The notes under the pieces: model-generated | What the model was told of the DNA's origin: nothing | Seen by the model: only the letters and a program-made list of their open reading frames with translations | The model's database searches: none | Source: Brachionus manjavacas | Lineage: Eukaryota; Rotifera; Eurotatoria; Ploima; Brachionidae | Length of the DNA stretch: 64,000 nucleotides | Assembly (NCBI GenBank): GCA_019054805.1 | Contig: JAHQIY010000004.1 | Location: 1,984,001 to 2,048,000, forward strand | Direction: 5' to 3' | Shown: positions 10,848-20,785 of the stretch, piece after piece | Position numbering within the stretch: position 1 is the stretch's first letter | Layout of the letters: every line of letters starts with the position of its first letter | Made by a program: the position numbers and the translations under genes

Positions 10848-11142
10848 CTGACTAACGCGCATACGCAGATATTGCTGCAACCAAGCAGTTATGTCTGCTA
10901 TCTCAAGACTGACATTTTTATTCGCATGCGTTAGTCAATCACAATATGAATTCAATTTTATATTTGATTCGAACCACATTTTGTACACTTTTTTATGAAT
11001 AAGGAACAAACAATTTTATTGACTTCGGCCTAATGTTTTATTTTAATTTTAGAACGGCCGTTTTCATATTTTTAAAAATAAAGAATCTCGTAACAGTAAA
11101 CCTTTTACTTTGTTGACGGATTTGTAAACGTGGAACACCACA
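10782..11142 (+). repeat. 3' LTR of Gypsy element
   Basis: 361 bp, same ends as the 5' LTR, immediately after the purine tract. It lies inside the left palindrome arm and is mirrored by 19531-19892. Confidence 0.93.
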
Positions 11143-11293
11143 CTACTACTACTACTACTCATACTTTACTATTTATAATACTACTACTTTACTACTACAA
11201 CTACTACATTACTATTAAAAAGAAAATGACATGAATGATTTAGAAAATGACTAAATAAATTTTGATAAAAAAATGAAAGTTGATTTGTTTTAA
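11143..11293. repeat. CTA/TAC microsatellite next to LTR
   Basis: Imperfect (CTA)n run in which the Gypsy element inserted. Several LINEs in this window end in TAC or CTA repeats, so it may be an old LINE tail. Mirrored at about 19380-19530. Confidence 0.7.
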
Positions 11294-12095
11294 TCCATTG
11301 TTCTAAACAATCAAGAAGAGCTACTGATCGAAAACGAGGAAGATGAATCCATTGAAGATTTCTCAAGCTTTTTACCAGTATCCATAAAAAATCTTCATCT
11401 GACATACCAGACTTATTTTTAAGTCTAAGTCACAAAAATTTAAGTCAAAGTTATGACTTGACTAAAATTTTTTTTTTTTTTTAAGTCAAAATCATAACTT
11501 GACTTTAAATTTTTTTTTATTAAGTCAAGTCAATGACTTAAATTTTTTTTAGAAAAAGGCTAAGTAGAGCCAGTCAGCTTGACGGTCAAAATTTTGGACC
11601 GTTTAAAAAATCGGTAAAAAAAAAGCGGTTAGTCAAAGATACGGTCAACATTGTGGCAGGCGGTCTTTTAGCCGTTCAGCTTGGCGGCCAGAGTTTTGGA
11701 CTGCCGCGCTGAAAAAAAGAGGTTAAAATATCAAAAAAATATTAAAAAGTTAATATAATTAAATATGTTTATTAAAAAAAAAAAAAACCATATTTTAATT
11801 AGAAAAAAAAAAAAATACCAACGGTCATTAACTTGACTTAAAAAAAAAAAAAAATTAAGTCATTGACTTGAGTTAAGACTTGTGACTTAAAAACAACTCT
11901 GTGACATACAATTCAATTGATGACTTGAATGAAGTATCTTACCTTCTTCAGATGACTCGGCTCGAAAGTCTAAGTTTTGACAACAACCCATGTGTTTCTT
12001 ATGTATCTGACCTTAACAAAAGACGTTTTATCCATAATTGGATTGCTTACAGTGTTTTTGATAAAATATACTCAAGTAGCTTTTTGTACAGTTGA
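11294..12095 (+). pseudogene. LRR (CEP97-like) exon split by MITE
   Basis: Removing the MITE at 11408-11901 with one target duplication joins an open plus-strand frame: FSSFLPVSIKNLHLTYNSI, then LQMTRLESLSFDNNPC and RRFIHNWIAYSVF, then a stop at 12095. This is a leucine-rich repeat followed by the capping pattern NPC...R.(Y/F)I.NW seen in CEP97/LRRIQ-type cilia and centrosome proteins. The frame has a stop at 11291 and no upstream repeats, so only a last exon or fragment remains. With a transposon in the exon it is probably dead. Family assignment is tentative. Confidence 0.5.
11408..11901 (+). mobile_element. hAT-type MITE (left arm)
   Basis: 494 bp. Ends cagacttatttttaagtc... and, inverted, cagagttgtttttaagtc..., with flanking 8-bp direct repeats tgacatac (11400-11407 and 11902-11909). 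The 8-bp duplication and CAG-A/G-start ends are hAT hallmarks. The middle holds several cggtc motifs also seen in the hAT element at 20786. No transposase frame. Confidence 0.85.
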
Positions 12096-12427
12096 GTACT
12101 TAACGATTTTCAAATTAATGTAACTTACAGAATCAAACATTAGTTGAGAAAAATGTGAATTGATGTTCGCCTTAAATTTTGAACTGTGATTGTTTTGATT
12201 TAAATCAGTTTTAAATAGAATATAAAATAAATATTTTATATTTAATCATTAAAAAAAAGAAAAGTTTTTGGTTATTATTATTATTATTTTTTAAATAATT
12301 CGAAAAATTATAAAATATCAATTAATAATTAAATAAATTATGATGTATTAAAAAAATAAGCTACAACAGTTAACGAATCAAAGAATAAATATGACATAAT
12401 CAAGACTAATGCAACAAGCTTTATTAG
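12096..12427. other. 3' flank of LRR remnant, no gene seen
   Basis: AT-rich with an ATT microsatellite near 12275. Nothing else recognised. Mirrored at 18249-18575. Confidence 0.4.
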
Positions 12428-13380
12428 CACTAGAAGCGCCAAAATTTCTAATACTTAAAAGCATCGGCGATGTCATTTTGACACATCTTCAATGCTATCT
12501 ATCAAGTGCGAGTTATTTTACATAACTTTTTTAAAATGGATTAAAAATAAAAATTCTTATGTTAAAATGAACTATTTCATAAAACGAATTACAAAGATTT
12601 TTGCTTTCAAATCGTTTTGAACTAATTTTAAGTCATCTTAAAAATTGGATGAAAAATTAAAAAATCTTGAAAAAAATAATATAATATTAAAATAGACACA
12701 CAGTACTGCTATGAATTTCTGTTTTTAGGTAATTTCCTTAAAATTCATGATATTTTTACTTGTTAATTGAATTCGATTTTTACTATTTTTACTAAAATAA
12801 CCATTTTCAAATAAAATTTAATGTAAAATTACGTGAAAAAAATTAATTTTTTTTTCCGAAATCAGGCCCAAAAAATTGCAAAAAAGTCAAAAAATGTCAA
12901 AATTTTCAAAAAAGTTAGTATTTTTTGAAATTTTTACATATTACAAAAATTTATGTAATTTCTGGTAATTTTACGTTTATTTTGGTACAATCTGGTAAAT
13001 TTACTTTTTTTGATTTGGTAATTTCACGTAAAATTACGCAATTATAGAAAACCATAGCAGTACCTAACAAAAGTAGCTCTTCAGCGTTGTCCAATTATGA
13101 ATCATTGCTTAATGAAAGGGTCTAAAATGAAAAGAAAGCTTTATTTTTTATAATTCTGGAAAAATTTTTAAAGTAAAAATGACATCTACTCATGCTTTTC
13201 AGTATATTGGTCAATTTATCTTGAAATAAAATATCTGAAAAAAATATAGGATTTAATTTTGGCAAATAACAACAAAAACCTTATTTACAAATTTTCAGTC
13301 CTAAAAACGTCAATTTACTATATATTTAGATGAATCAAAACTCGAAATATGTCAAAATGACATCGCCGGTGCTTCTAGTG
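12428..13380 (+). mobile_element. piggyBac-type MITE (left arm)
   Basis: 953 bp. Terminal inverted repeats begin cactagaagc and both contain ggcgatgtcattttgaca. The right flank is TTAA (13381-13384) and the left flank ttag, a one-base variant. The ends resemble those of the larger piggyBac element at 46982-49787 (TTAA then yactrgaac). It has no transposase and carries a nested element at 12704-13062. Confidence 0.75.
12704..13062. mobile_element. Nested TA-type MITE (left arm)
   Basis: Ends tactgctatg and catagcagta are inverted repeats, compatible with TA target duplication. Inside are repeated ggtaatttnacg motifs. Related sequence, without clear ends, occurs at 27725-27900 and 54100-54260. 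Mirrored in the right arm at about 17612-17970. Confidence 0.6.
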
Positions 13381-13384
13381 TTAA

Positions 13385-13821
13385 ACAGGAAATATAAAAA
13401 CTTTTAATTTAAGAACTATAAATAACTAAAAATAGTTTAAGGCCTAGCATATTCTTGAATTTATGCGTATTTAGCTACCATTGAAGTTTTCCATGCAAGA
13501 CTTCTATTAATTATTATTATTGTTAAAAACCGAAATTCGAACTTCGACTTAAACTTATTTTCTTGTTTTTTTGTCCTATACGAAATTATAAAATTTTAAG
13601 GCTAATCAACAGGCTAGTGTCTTTGTCATCGTAAACGGTAAGACTTCGTCAATTTAAAAAAATATAAAAAATTAACAATTTTTTTTTAAATTTATTTTTT
13701 TAATACGAATCTTTAAATTTTAAAAATTCAATTTTTTTTTCAAAAAAAAATATTTGATTTTCATTTTTTCCAATTGCCGTATGTTCATAAAACAAAAAAT
13801 CACAAACATGCTTAGCTATCA
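13385..13821. other. Downstream flank of left scramblase gene
   Basis: AT-rich, no gene seen. Contains the 3' untranslated part of the minus-strand scramblase gene; no sharp poly(A) signal can be chosen. Confidence 0.35.
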
Positions 13822-14895
13822 TCAATCTTGTTCTTTTCCCTCAAAAAACATGAAATCCTAAAAATTATTAAAAATTGTAAATTAAAAAAAAAAAACTGCT
13901 CAAGCCCAAACTTACAATTAGGAGCAGAGCACCGATCAGAGTTCCTTTTGAATAAATTTAATTAACAATTACACAAGTAAGTTACGTATTTACCTTTGGC
14001 TTTCACCGATAAATCCATTGGAACTAAATTTGAAAAATTTTACTCGTAGAAACTTGAAACTTTAGGAAAAATAAGTTTACATGAAATTGAGAATTGATCT
14101 GCAACAGTAAATAACTCTTTTGCAAAGCCTGCATATTCTTTGGTAAGGCTTCCAATTTGAGTCATTCCATCGGCTGTTAATAATTTAAATTCATTATCAC
14201 ATGGACAACAAGCACCATCCCAAATACAGCACGGGCCTTCTATCTTTAAAATTACATTTTCTGTTTCGTCAAGAATATCATAGCTGGCTTTCCAAAATGA
14301 ACCCCTTTTTTTAAAATTTAAAAAAGAAAATTTTTAATCTAATTTTTTTATTTATACTTTTGTCTAATTGTGCCGATCAAATGTCCAGGTGGAGCCTCAA
14401 CTCTCACTTCAAAAGTACAGCACATGCAACAACCTGCACACCAGCAACATCCTGGACAACACTTAAATTCTCTAGTTATCATCATTACTTCCTAAAAGAG
14501 AGCATATTTTTTATCACAATTAAGGTGAAGTTAAATCATGTACTTGTTTAAGATTGTCCACAACATGGAACTTGAATCCACGTTGATTCTCACAGCAAAT
14601 TCTCATGCAAGTATCCGTTTCTATTTGCATAAAAAAAGTAAAAATTAAAATCAAATGAGATAGAATTACCTTCAAAAGCATAGAAAAATTGTTCATTGTT
14701 GGCATTGCGAAGGGCATACTTGTTGTTCCTTTCGAATCCAGTAAAAGCTTCAACTAAACTGACCAACTGCTTGACTTTAATTTTATCTAGCTGAGTCAAG
14801 TATTCTAAACCAGGTGGACAGCCAGGAATAGCTAAAGGCCGATTCATCCATTCATTTGCTGGACCAGGTTCTTGCGTTACCGAATGATTATTCAT
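13822..14895 (-). CDS. Phospholipid scramblase (left-arm copy)
   Basis: Mirror copy of the gene at 15786-16854, with the same seven exons and six short GT-AG introns. Start codon complement is at 14893-14895; exon 1 is about 14670-14895 and exon 2 about 14544-14620; the stop is at 13822-13824. The predicted 251-residue product is the same wherever I compared it. Intron 1 is one base longer here (seven Ts against six), with no effect on the protein. See the right-arm entry for domains. The two genes are head to head, with 890 bp between start codons. Whether both exist in the animal depends on the palindrome being real. Confidence 0.85.
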
Positions 14896-15785
14896 TCTTA
14901 TTAAGAGAAATTTTTTAAAAATTAGGTTTATTTTTTTTAAACTTTATGAAACATAGTTTAAAAATATCGATTGGAAAAGGTAACTAAGTAAATTTAAATA
15001 TTCGTTTTTCAATTTTTCTTATAATGAGCATTTTTCTTATATTTTAGCTTTTTGGTTCATTTTAAAATTCTAAATTACATAAATTTATTTTACTATTTAA
15101 CGAATTCTATTATTTAAAAAAAATATTTTTATATGGCCGATAAGGTTTCTCTGTGTATTAAACAAATTTAATCAAATAAAAACCTTGCTTCCCATATTCA
15201 AGTTTATTTAAGGATTAACTTTTATAATTTTAAGAAATCGACTTTAATGATTACATTTCCTCAAACGCAAAATAAAATAAAATAAATTTCGAAATTACTT
15301 ACCGAACAAGAAAGCTAAAATTTAATAAAATAAATGCTGCATAAAAAATGAAAAAAAAAAGGAAATGCCACCTCTTTAATTTTAATAAAAATTGGTTGAC
15401 AAACAATCTGAAAAATTCTAAATCATGATTAATAAAAAAAAATTTGTCAAATTTGATTGTTTATTTTGGAATAGCCCCCTGTATCTAAAACTTTATAGAT
15501 TTCATGAAAGCTTTTGGTAGCATACACAGAGAAACCTTATCGGCCATATAAAAATATTTTTTTTAAATAATAGAATTCGTTAAATAGTAAAATAAATTTA
15601 TGTAATTTAGAATTTTAAAATGAACCAAAAAGCTAAAATATAAGAAAAATGCTCATTATAAGAAAAATTGAAAAACGAATATTTAAATTTACTTAGTTAC
15701 CTTTCCAATCGATATTTTTTTAAACTATGTTTCATAAAGTTTAAAAAAAATAAACCTAATTTTTAAAAAATTTCTCTTAATAAGA
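14896..15785. promoter_or_regulatory. Shared divergent scramblase upstream region
   Basis: The 890 bp between the two start codons is made of mirrored flanks (14896-15158 and 15522-15785) around a unique 363-bp spacer (15159-15521). It must hold both promoters. I see no conserved core element beyond A/T tracts. Just upstream of each ATG is aatttctcttaataagaatg. Confidence 0.5.
15159..15521. other. Unique spacer at palindrome centre
   Basis: 363 bp not repeated in the arms. AT-rich and non-coding, with agaaagctaaaatttaataa and atagccccctgtatc as its only distinctive stretches. A real spacer of this size argues against a simple missed-adapter fold-back read. Confidence 0.8.
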
Positions 15786-16854
15786 ATGAATAATCATTCG
15801 GTAACGCAAGAACCTGGTCCAGCAAATGAATGGATGAATCGGCCTTTAGCTATTCCTGGCTGTCCACCTGGTTTAGAATACTTGACTCAGCTAGATAAAA
15901 TTAAAGTCAAGCAGTTGGTCAGTTTAGTTGAAGCTTTTACTGGATTCGAAAGGAACAACAAGTATGCCCTTCGCAATGCCAACAATGAACAATTTTTCTA
16001 TGCTTTTGAAGGTAATTCTATCTCATTTGATTTTAATTTTTACTTTTTTATGCAAATAGAAACGGATACTTGCATGAGAATTTGCTGTGAGAATCAACGT
16101 GGATTCAAGTTCCATGTTGTGGACAATCTTAAACAAGTACATGATTTAACTTCACCTTAATTGTGATAAAAAATATGCTCTCTTTTAGGAAGTAATGATG
16201 ATAACTAGAGAATTTAAGTGTTGTCCAGGATGTTGCTGGTGTGCAGGTTGTTGCATGTGCTGTACTTTTGAAGTGAGAGTTGAGGCTCCACCTGGACATT
16301 TGATCGGCACAATTAGACAAAAGTATAAATAAAAAAATTAGATTAAAAATTTTCTTTTTAAATTTTAAAAAAAGGGGTTCATTTTGGAAAGCCAGCTATG
16401 ATATTCTTGACGAAACAGAAAATGTAATTTTAAAGATAGAAGGCCCGTGCTGTATTTGGGATGGTGCTTGTTGTCCATGTGATAATGAATTTAAATTATT
16501 AACAGCCGATGGAATGACTCAAATTGGAAGCCTTACCAAAGAATATGCAGGCTTTGCAAAAGAGTTATTTACTGTTGCAGATCAATTCTCAATTTCATGT
16601 AAACTTATTTTTCCTAAAGTTTCAAGTTTCTACGAGTAAAATTTTTCAAATTTAGTTCCAATGGATTTATCGGTGAAAGCCAAAGGTAAATACGTAACTT
16701 ACTTGTGTAATTGTTAATTAAATTTATTCAAAAGGAACTCTGATCGGTGCTCTGCTCCTAATTGTAAGTTTGGGCTTGAGCAGTTTTTTTTTAATTTACA
16801 ATTTTTAATAATTTTTAGGATTTCATGTTTTTTGAGGGAAAAGAACAAGATTGA
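15786..16854 (+). CDS. Phospholipid scramblase (right-arm copy)
   Basis: Scramblases move phospholipids between membrane leaflets in response to calcium. Exons: 15786-16011, 16060-16136, 16189-16322, 16375-16598, 16656-16685, 16735-16763 and 16819-16854, all with GT-AG introns of 48-57 nt and consistent phase, giving 251 residues. Family signs: RPLAIPGCPPGLEYLTQLD at the start of the domain; RICCENQRG; the palmitoylation-type cysteine cluster at residues 112-126 (CCPGCCWCAGCCMCC); EGPCCIWDGACCPC; the calcium-loop region DQFSISFPMDLSVKAKG; and the C-terminal helix GALLLIDFMFFE followed by a short tail and stop. Length suits short scramblases without the proline-rich N-terminus. The ATG opens the conserved domain region directly. 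Homology is certain; transport activity is inferred. Confidence 0.93.
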
Positions 16855-17294
16855 TGATAGCTAAGCATGTTTGTGATTTTTTGTTTTATGAACATACGGC
16901 AATTGGAAAAAATGAAAATCAAATATTTTTTTTTGAAAAAAAAATTGAATTTTTAAAATTTAAAGATTCGTATTAAAAAATAAATTAAAAAAAAAATTGT
17001 TAATTTTTTATATTTTTTTAAATTGACGAAGTCTTACCGTTTACGATGACAAAGACACTAGCCTGTTGATTAGCCTTAAAATTTTATAATTTCGTATAGG
17101 ACAAAAAAACAAGAAAATAAGTTTAAGTCGAAGTTCGAATTTCGGTTTTTAACAATAATAATAATTAATAGAAGTCTTGCATGGAAAACTTCAATGGTAG
17201 CTAAATACGCATAAATTCAAGAATATGCTAGGCCTTAAACTATTTTTAGTTATTTATAGTTCTTAAATTAAAAGTTTTTATATTTCCTGTTTAA
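16855..17294. other. Downstream flank of right scramblase gene
   Basis: Mirror of 13385-13821. AT-rich, no further gene seen. Confidence 0.35.
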
Positions 17295-18244
17295 CACTAG
17301 AAGCACCGGCGATGTCATTTTGACATATTTCGAGTTTTGATTCATCTAAATATATAGTAAATTGACGTTTTTAGGACTGAAAATTTGTAAATAAGGTTTT
17401 TGTTGTTATTTGCCAAAATTAAATCCTATATTTTTTTCAGATATTTTATTTCAAGATAAATTGACCAATATACTGAAAAGCATGAGTAGATGTCATTTTT
17501 ACTTTAAAAATTTTTCCAGAATTATAAAAAATAAAGCTTTCTTTTCATTTTAGACCCTTTCATTAAGCAATGATTCATAATTGGACAACGCTGAAGAGCT
17601 ACTTTTGTTAGGTACTGCTATGGTTTTCTATAATTGCGTAATTTTACGTGAAATTACCAAATCAAAAAAAGTAAATTTACCAGATTGTACCAAAATAAAC
17701 GTAAAATTACCAGAAATTACATAAATTTTTGTAATATGTAAAAATTTCAAAAAATACTAACTTTTTTGAAAATTTTGACATTTTTTGACTTTTGCAATTT
17801 TTTGGGCCTGATTTCGGAAAAAAAAATTAATTTTTTCACGTAATTTTACATTAAATTTTATTTGAAAATGGTTATTTTAGTAAAAATAGTAAAAATCGAA
17901 TTCAATTAACAAGTAAAAATATCATGAATTTTAAGGAAATTACCTAAAAACAGAAATTCATAGCAGTACTGTGTGTCTATTTTAATATTATATTATTTTT
18001 TTCAAGATTTTTTAATTTTTCATCCAATTTTTAAGATGACTTAAAATTAGTTCAAAACGATTTGAAAGCAAAAATCTTTGTAATTCGTTTTATGAAATAG
18101 TTCATTTTAACATAAGAATTTTTATTTTTAATCCATTTTAAAAAAGTTATGTAAAATAACTCGCACTTGATAGATAGCATTGAAGATGTGTCAAAATGAC
18201 ATCGCCGATGCTTTTAAGTATTAGAAATTTTGGCGCTTCTAGTG
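17295..18244 (-). mobile_element. piggyBac-type MITE (right arm)
   Basis: Mirror of 12428-13380. Left flank TTAA at 17291-17294, then cactagaagc; right end gcttctagtg at 18235-18244 followed by ctaa. Three bases shorter than the left-arm copy. Confidence 0.75.
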
Positions 18245-18575
18245 CTAATAAAGCTTGTTGCATTAGTCTTGATTATGTCATATTTATTCTTTGATTCGTT
18301 AACTGTTGTAGCTTATTTTTTTAATACATCATAATTTATTTAATTATTAATTGATATTTTATAATTTTTCGAATTATTTAAAAAATAATAATAATAATAA
18401 CCAAAAACTTTTCTTTTTTTAATGATTAAATATAAAATATTTATTTTATATTCTATTTAAAACTGATTTAAATCAAAACAATCACAGTTCAAAATTTAAG
18501 GCGAACATCAATTCACATTTTTCTCAACTAATGTTTGATTCTGTAAGTTACATTAATTTGAAAATCGTTAAGTAC

Positions 18576-19379
18576 TCAACTGTACAAAAAGCTACTTGAG
18601 TATATTTTATCAAAAACACTGTAAGCAATCCAATTATGGATAAAACGTCTTTTGTTAAGGTCAGATACATAAGAAACACATGGGTTGTTGTCAAAACTTA
18701 GACTTTCGAGCCGAGTCATCTGAAGAAGGTAAGATACTTCATTCAAGTCATCAATTGAATTGTATGTCACAGAGTTGTTTTTAAGTCACAAGTCTTAACT
18801 CAAGTCAATGACTTAATTTTTTTTTTTAAGTCAAGTTAATGACCGTTGGTATTTTTTTTTTTTTCTAATTAAAATATGGTTTTTTTTTTTTTTAATAAAC
18901 ATATTTAATTATATTAACTTTTTAATATTTTTTTGATATTTTAACCTCTTTTTTTCAGCGCGGCAGTCCAAAACTCTGGCCGCCAAGCTGAACGGCTAAA
19001 AGACCGCCTGCCACAATGTTGACCGTATCTTTGACTAACCGCTTTTTTTTTACCGATTTTTTAAACGGTCCAAAATTTTGACCGTCAAGCTGACTGGCTC
19101 TACTTAGCCTTTTTCTAAAAAAAAAAATTTAAGTCATTGACTTGACTTAATAATAAAAAAAAATTTAAAGTCAAGTTATGATTTTGACTTAAAAAAAAAA
19201 AAAAATTTTAGTCAAGTCATAACTTTGACTTAAATTTTTGTGACTTAGACTTAAAAATAAGTCTGGTATGTCAGATGAAGATTTTTTATGGATACTGGTA
19301 AAAAGCTTGAGAAATCTTCAATGGATTCATCTTCCTCGTTTTCGATCAGTAGCTCTTCTTGATTGTTTAGAACAATGGA
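18576..19379 (-). pseudogene. LRR exon remnant (right-arm copy)
   Basis: Mirror of 11294-12095: same leucine-rich frame on the minus strand, split by the same hAT MITE. It is no more intact than the left copy. Confidence 0.5.
18770..19265 (-). mobile_element. hAT-type MITE (right arm)
   Basis: Mirror of 11408-11901, with target duplications gtatgtca at 18762-18769 and 19266-19273. Presence in both arms shows it inserted before the inverted duplication. Confidence 0.85.
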
Positions 19380-19530
19380 TTAAAACAAATCAACTTTCAT
19401 TTTTTTATCAAAATTTATTTAGTCATTTTCTAAATCATTCATGTCATTTTCTTTTTAATAGTAATGTAGTAGTTGTAGTAGTAAAGTAGTAGTATTATAA
19501 ATAGTAAAGTATGAGTAGTAGTAGTAGTAG

Positions 19531-19892
19531 TGTGGTGTTCCACGTTTACAAATCCGTCAACAAAGTAAAAGGTTTACTGTTACGAGATTCTTTATTTTTA
19601 AAAAATATGAAAACGGCCGTTCTAAAATTAAAATAAAACATTAGGCCGAAGTCAATAAAATTGTTTGTTCCTTATTCATAAAAAAGTGTACAAAATGTGG
19701 TTCGAATCAAATATAAAATTGAATTCATATTGTGATTGACTAACGCATGCGAATAAAAATGTCAGTCTTGAGATAGCAGACATAACTGCTTGGTTGCAGC
19801 AATATCTGCGTATGCGCGTTAGTCAGTCACAATAAAAAGAAACTGATTGAATCAGATGGTGACTTTTGTGTTGTCTTTGTCAAGACACCACA
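19531..19892 (-). repeat. Gypsy LTR in right arm
   Basis: Inverted copy of the 3' LTR, one base longer (six As against five in an A-run near 19598). On its outer side it joins the purine tract and pol sequence of the truncated element. Confidence 0.92.
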
Positions 19893-20666
19893 TCTCCCCT
19901 CTCCTCCAGAGCTGCTTTGACCAGTGCGTTTCGCTTGGTTGCGTTTGGACGTCCGGACATGGGGTTGCTATCGCGCCACTCATAGTAGATGTTCTTGGAT
20001 TCGAGGTTTGCCTTCTTGTTAGCCTCTACGATAGCCTTGTTTGGCCTGCCGACCCGTTTCGGCGTTTTAGTCTCCGCAACCACTTTGTTTTGTGGTTCGG
20101 CTGGCTGTAGCGGCGTGGACATCTCCCCGCTTTCCTCTGAGTCACCTACTTCATCCAATAGCTGCTGAGCTGGCTGGCTAGATTTTGTATTTCGCATGGT
20201 TGAGTAGGTATCCTCAATTGAAGTGTTTTGTTGGACGGGAAGCGAGTTTGTTGGTGCAGTTCGCAGCTCGTTTGGCGTCACTCTTGACCATGCGTTTGAT
20301 TGGGCGTTTGATTCCGCATTTGGCAGCGCTTTTGGTGTCAAACTCAGTTGCAGATCCTGTTCATATTCGTAATAGCGCTTAAAAAATGACGAATTCCGCG
20401 TCAAAGAATGAGGACTCGGGTACAAACGGGTTGCTGTGATCATACTTCCTTTTATTTCGGTGATGGTGTACGGATCTGGATCCCACAGCGAGTCAGTTTT
20501 CTTCGTTCTCGTTTTCTTCAGCAGCACTCTCCAGCCTACTGCTAAATCTCTCTGCTTTACTCTCATGCGGTGATTATAGTCCTCCATCATCCTCTGCTTG
20601 GCTTTAGCGTCATTTGCTCTCGCAAACTCGTGAAGTCGGGCTAATCGTTGCATGTCTGGTGTAGGT
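19881..20666 (-). pseudogene. Truncated Gypsy pol 3' end
   Basis: The last ~260 codons of pol, read on the minus strand from the arm breakpoint at 20666: integrase C-terminus (QRDLAVGWRVLLKKTRTKK) and the tail ending LVKAALEERGDVVS with its stop in the first bases of the LTR. This keeps the four-C reading that the complete element has lost, so it probably shows the original C-terminus. There is no 5' LTR, gag or RT, so the copy cannot be autonomous. Confidence 0.9.
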
Positions 20667-20722
20667 AAAAAGTAAAAATATTAAAATATATTTTAATATA
20701 TTTAAATATATTTAAAGCCGAA

Positions 20723-20758
20723 GCATTCAATACTTCGGCTGCAAGAAGTATTGAATGC
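20723..20758. repeat. 14-bp perfect hairpin
   Basis: gcattcaatacttc and its exact reverse complement flank an 8-base loop (ggctgcaa). It sits 56 bp outside the palindrome breakpoint and 27 bp before the hAT element. It may be part of another small element; no function can be assigned. Confidence 0.6.
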
Positions 20759-20785
20759 ATCAGCTTCATCTCTTTCGGCTATTAT

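Larger units (their letters stand above)
5704..11142 (+). mobile_element. Complete Gypsy/Ty3 LTR retrotransposon
   Basis: A 5439-bp element bounded by two 361-bp LTRs that read as identical, so insertion is recent. LTRs start TGTGGTG and end ACACCACA. A primer-binding region (tctggcgacgagg) follows the 5' LTR, and a polypurine tract (ggaggagaggggaga, 10767-10781) precedes the 3' LTR. The flanks carry ctact on both sides (5699-5703 and 11143-11147), a 5-bp target duplication, though the target is a CTA microsatellite so this is not unique proof. One gag-pol frame lies between. The element is much richer in GC than its surroundings. Confidence 0.95.
10007..15158 (+). repeat. Left arm of 5.15-kb palindrome
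   Basis: This segment is repeated in reverse complement at 15522-20666. Mirror positions sum to 30673-30681 along the whole length, so only a few bases of indel separate the arms. It starts inside the Gypsy integrase region (acctacacc at 10007) and ends at ctgtgtat. It contains the Gypsy 3' end, an LRR gene remnant, two MITEs and a scramblase gene. Differences noticed are homopolymer length changes. Confidence 0.95.
15522..20666 (-). repeat. Right arm of 5.15-kb palindrome
   Basis: Inverted copy of 10007-15158. The outer breakpoint is sharp: homology ends at gtgtaggt (20666) inside Gypsy integrase sequence and is followed by unrelated AT-rich DNA. Since this arm contains the 3' part of the Gypsy element, the duplication is younger than that insertion. 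Confidence 0.95.
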
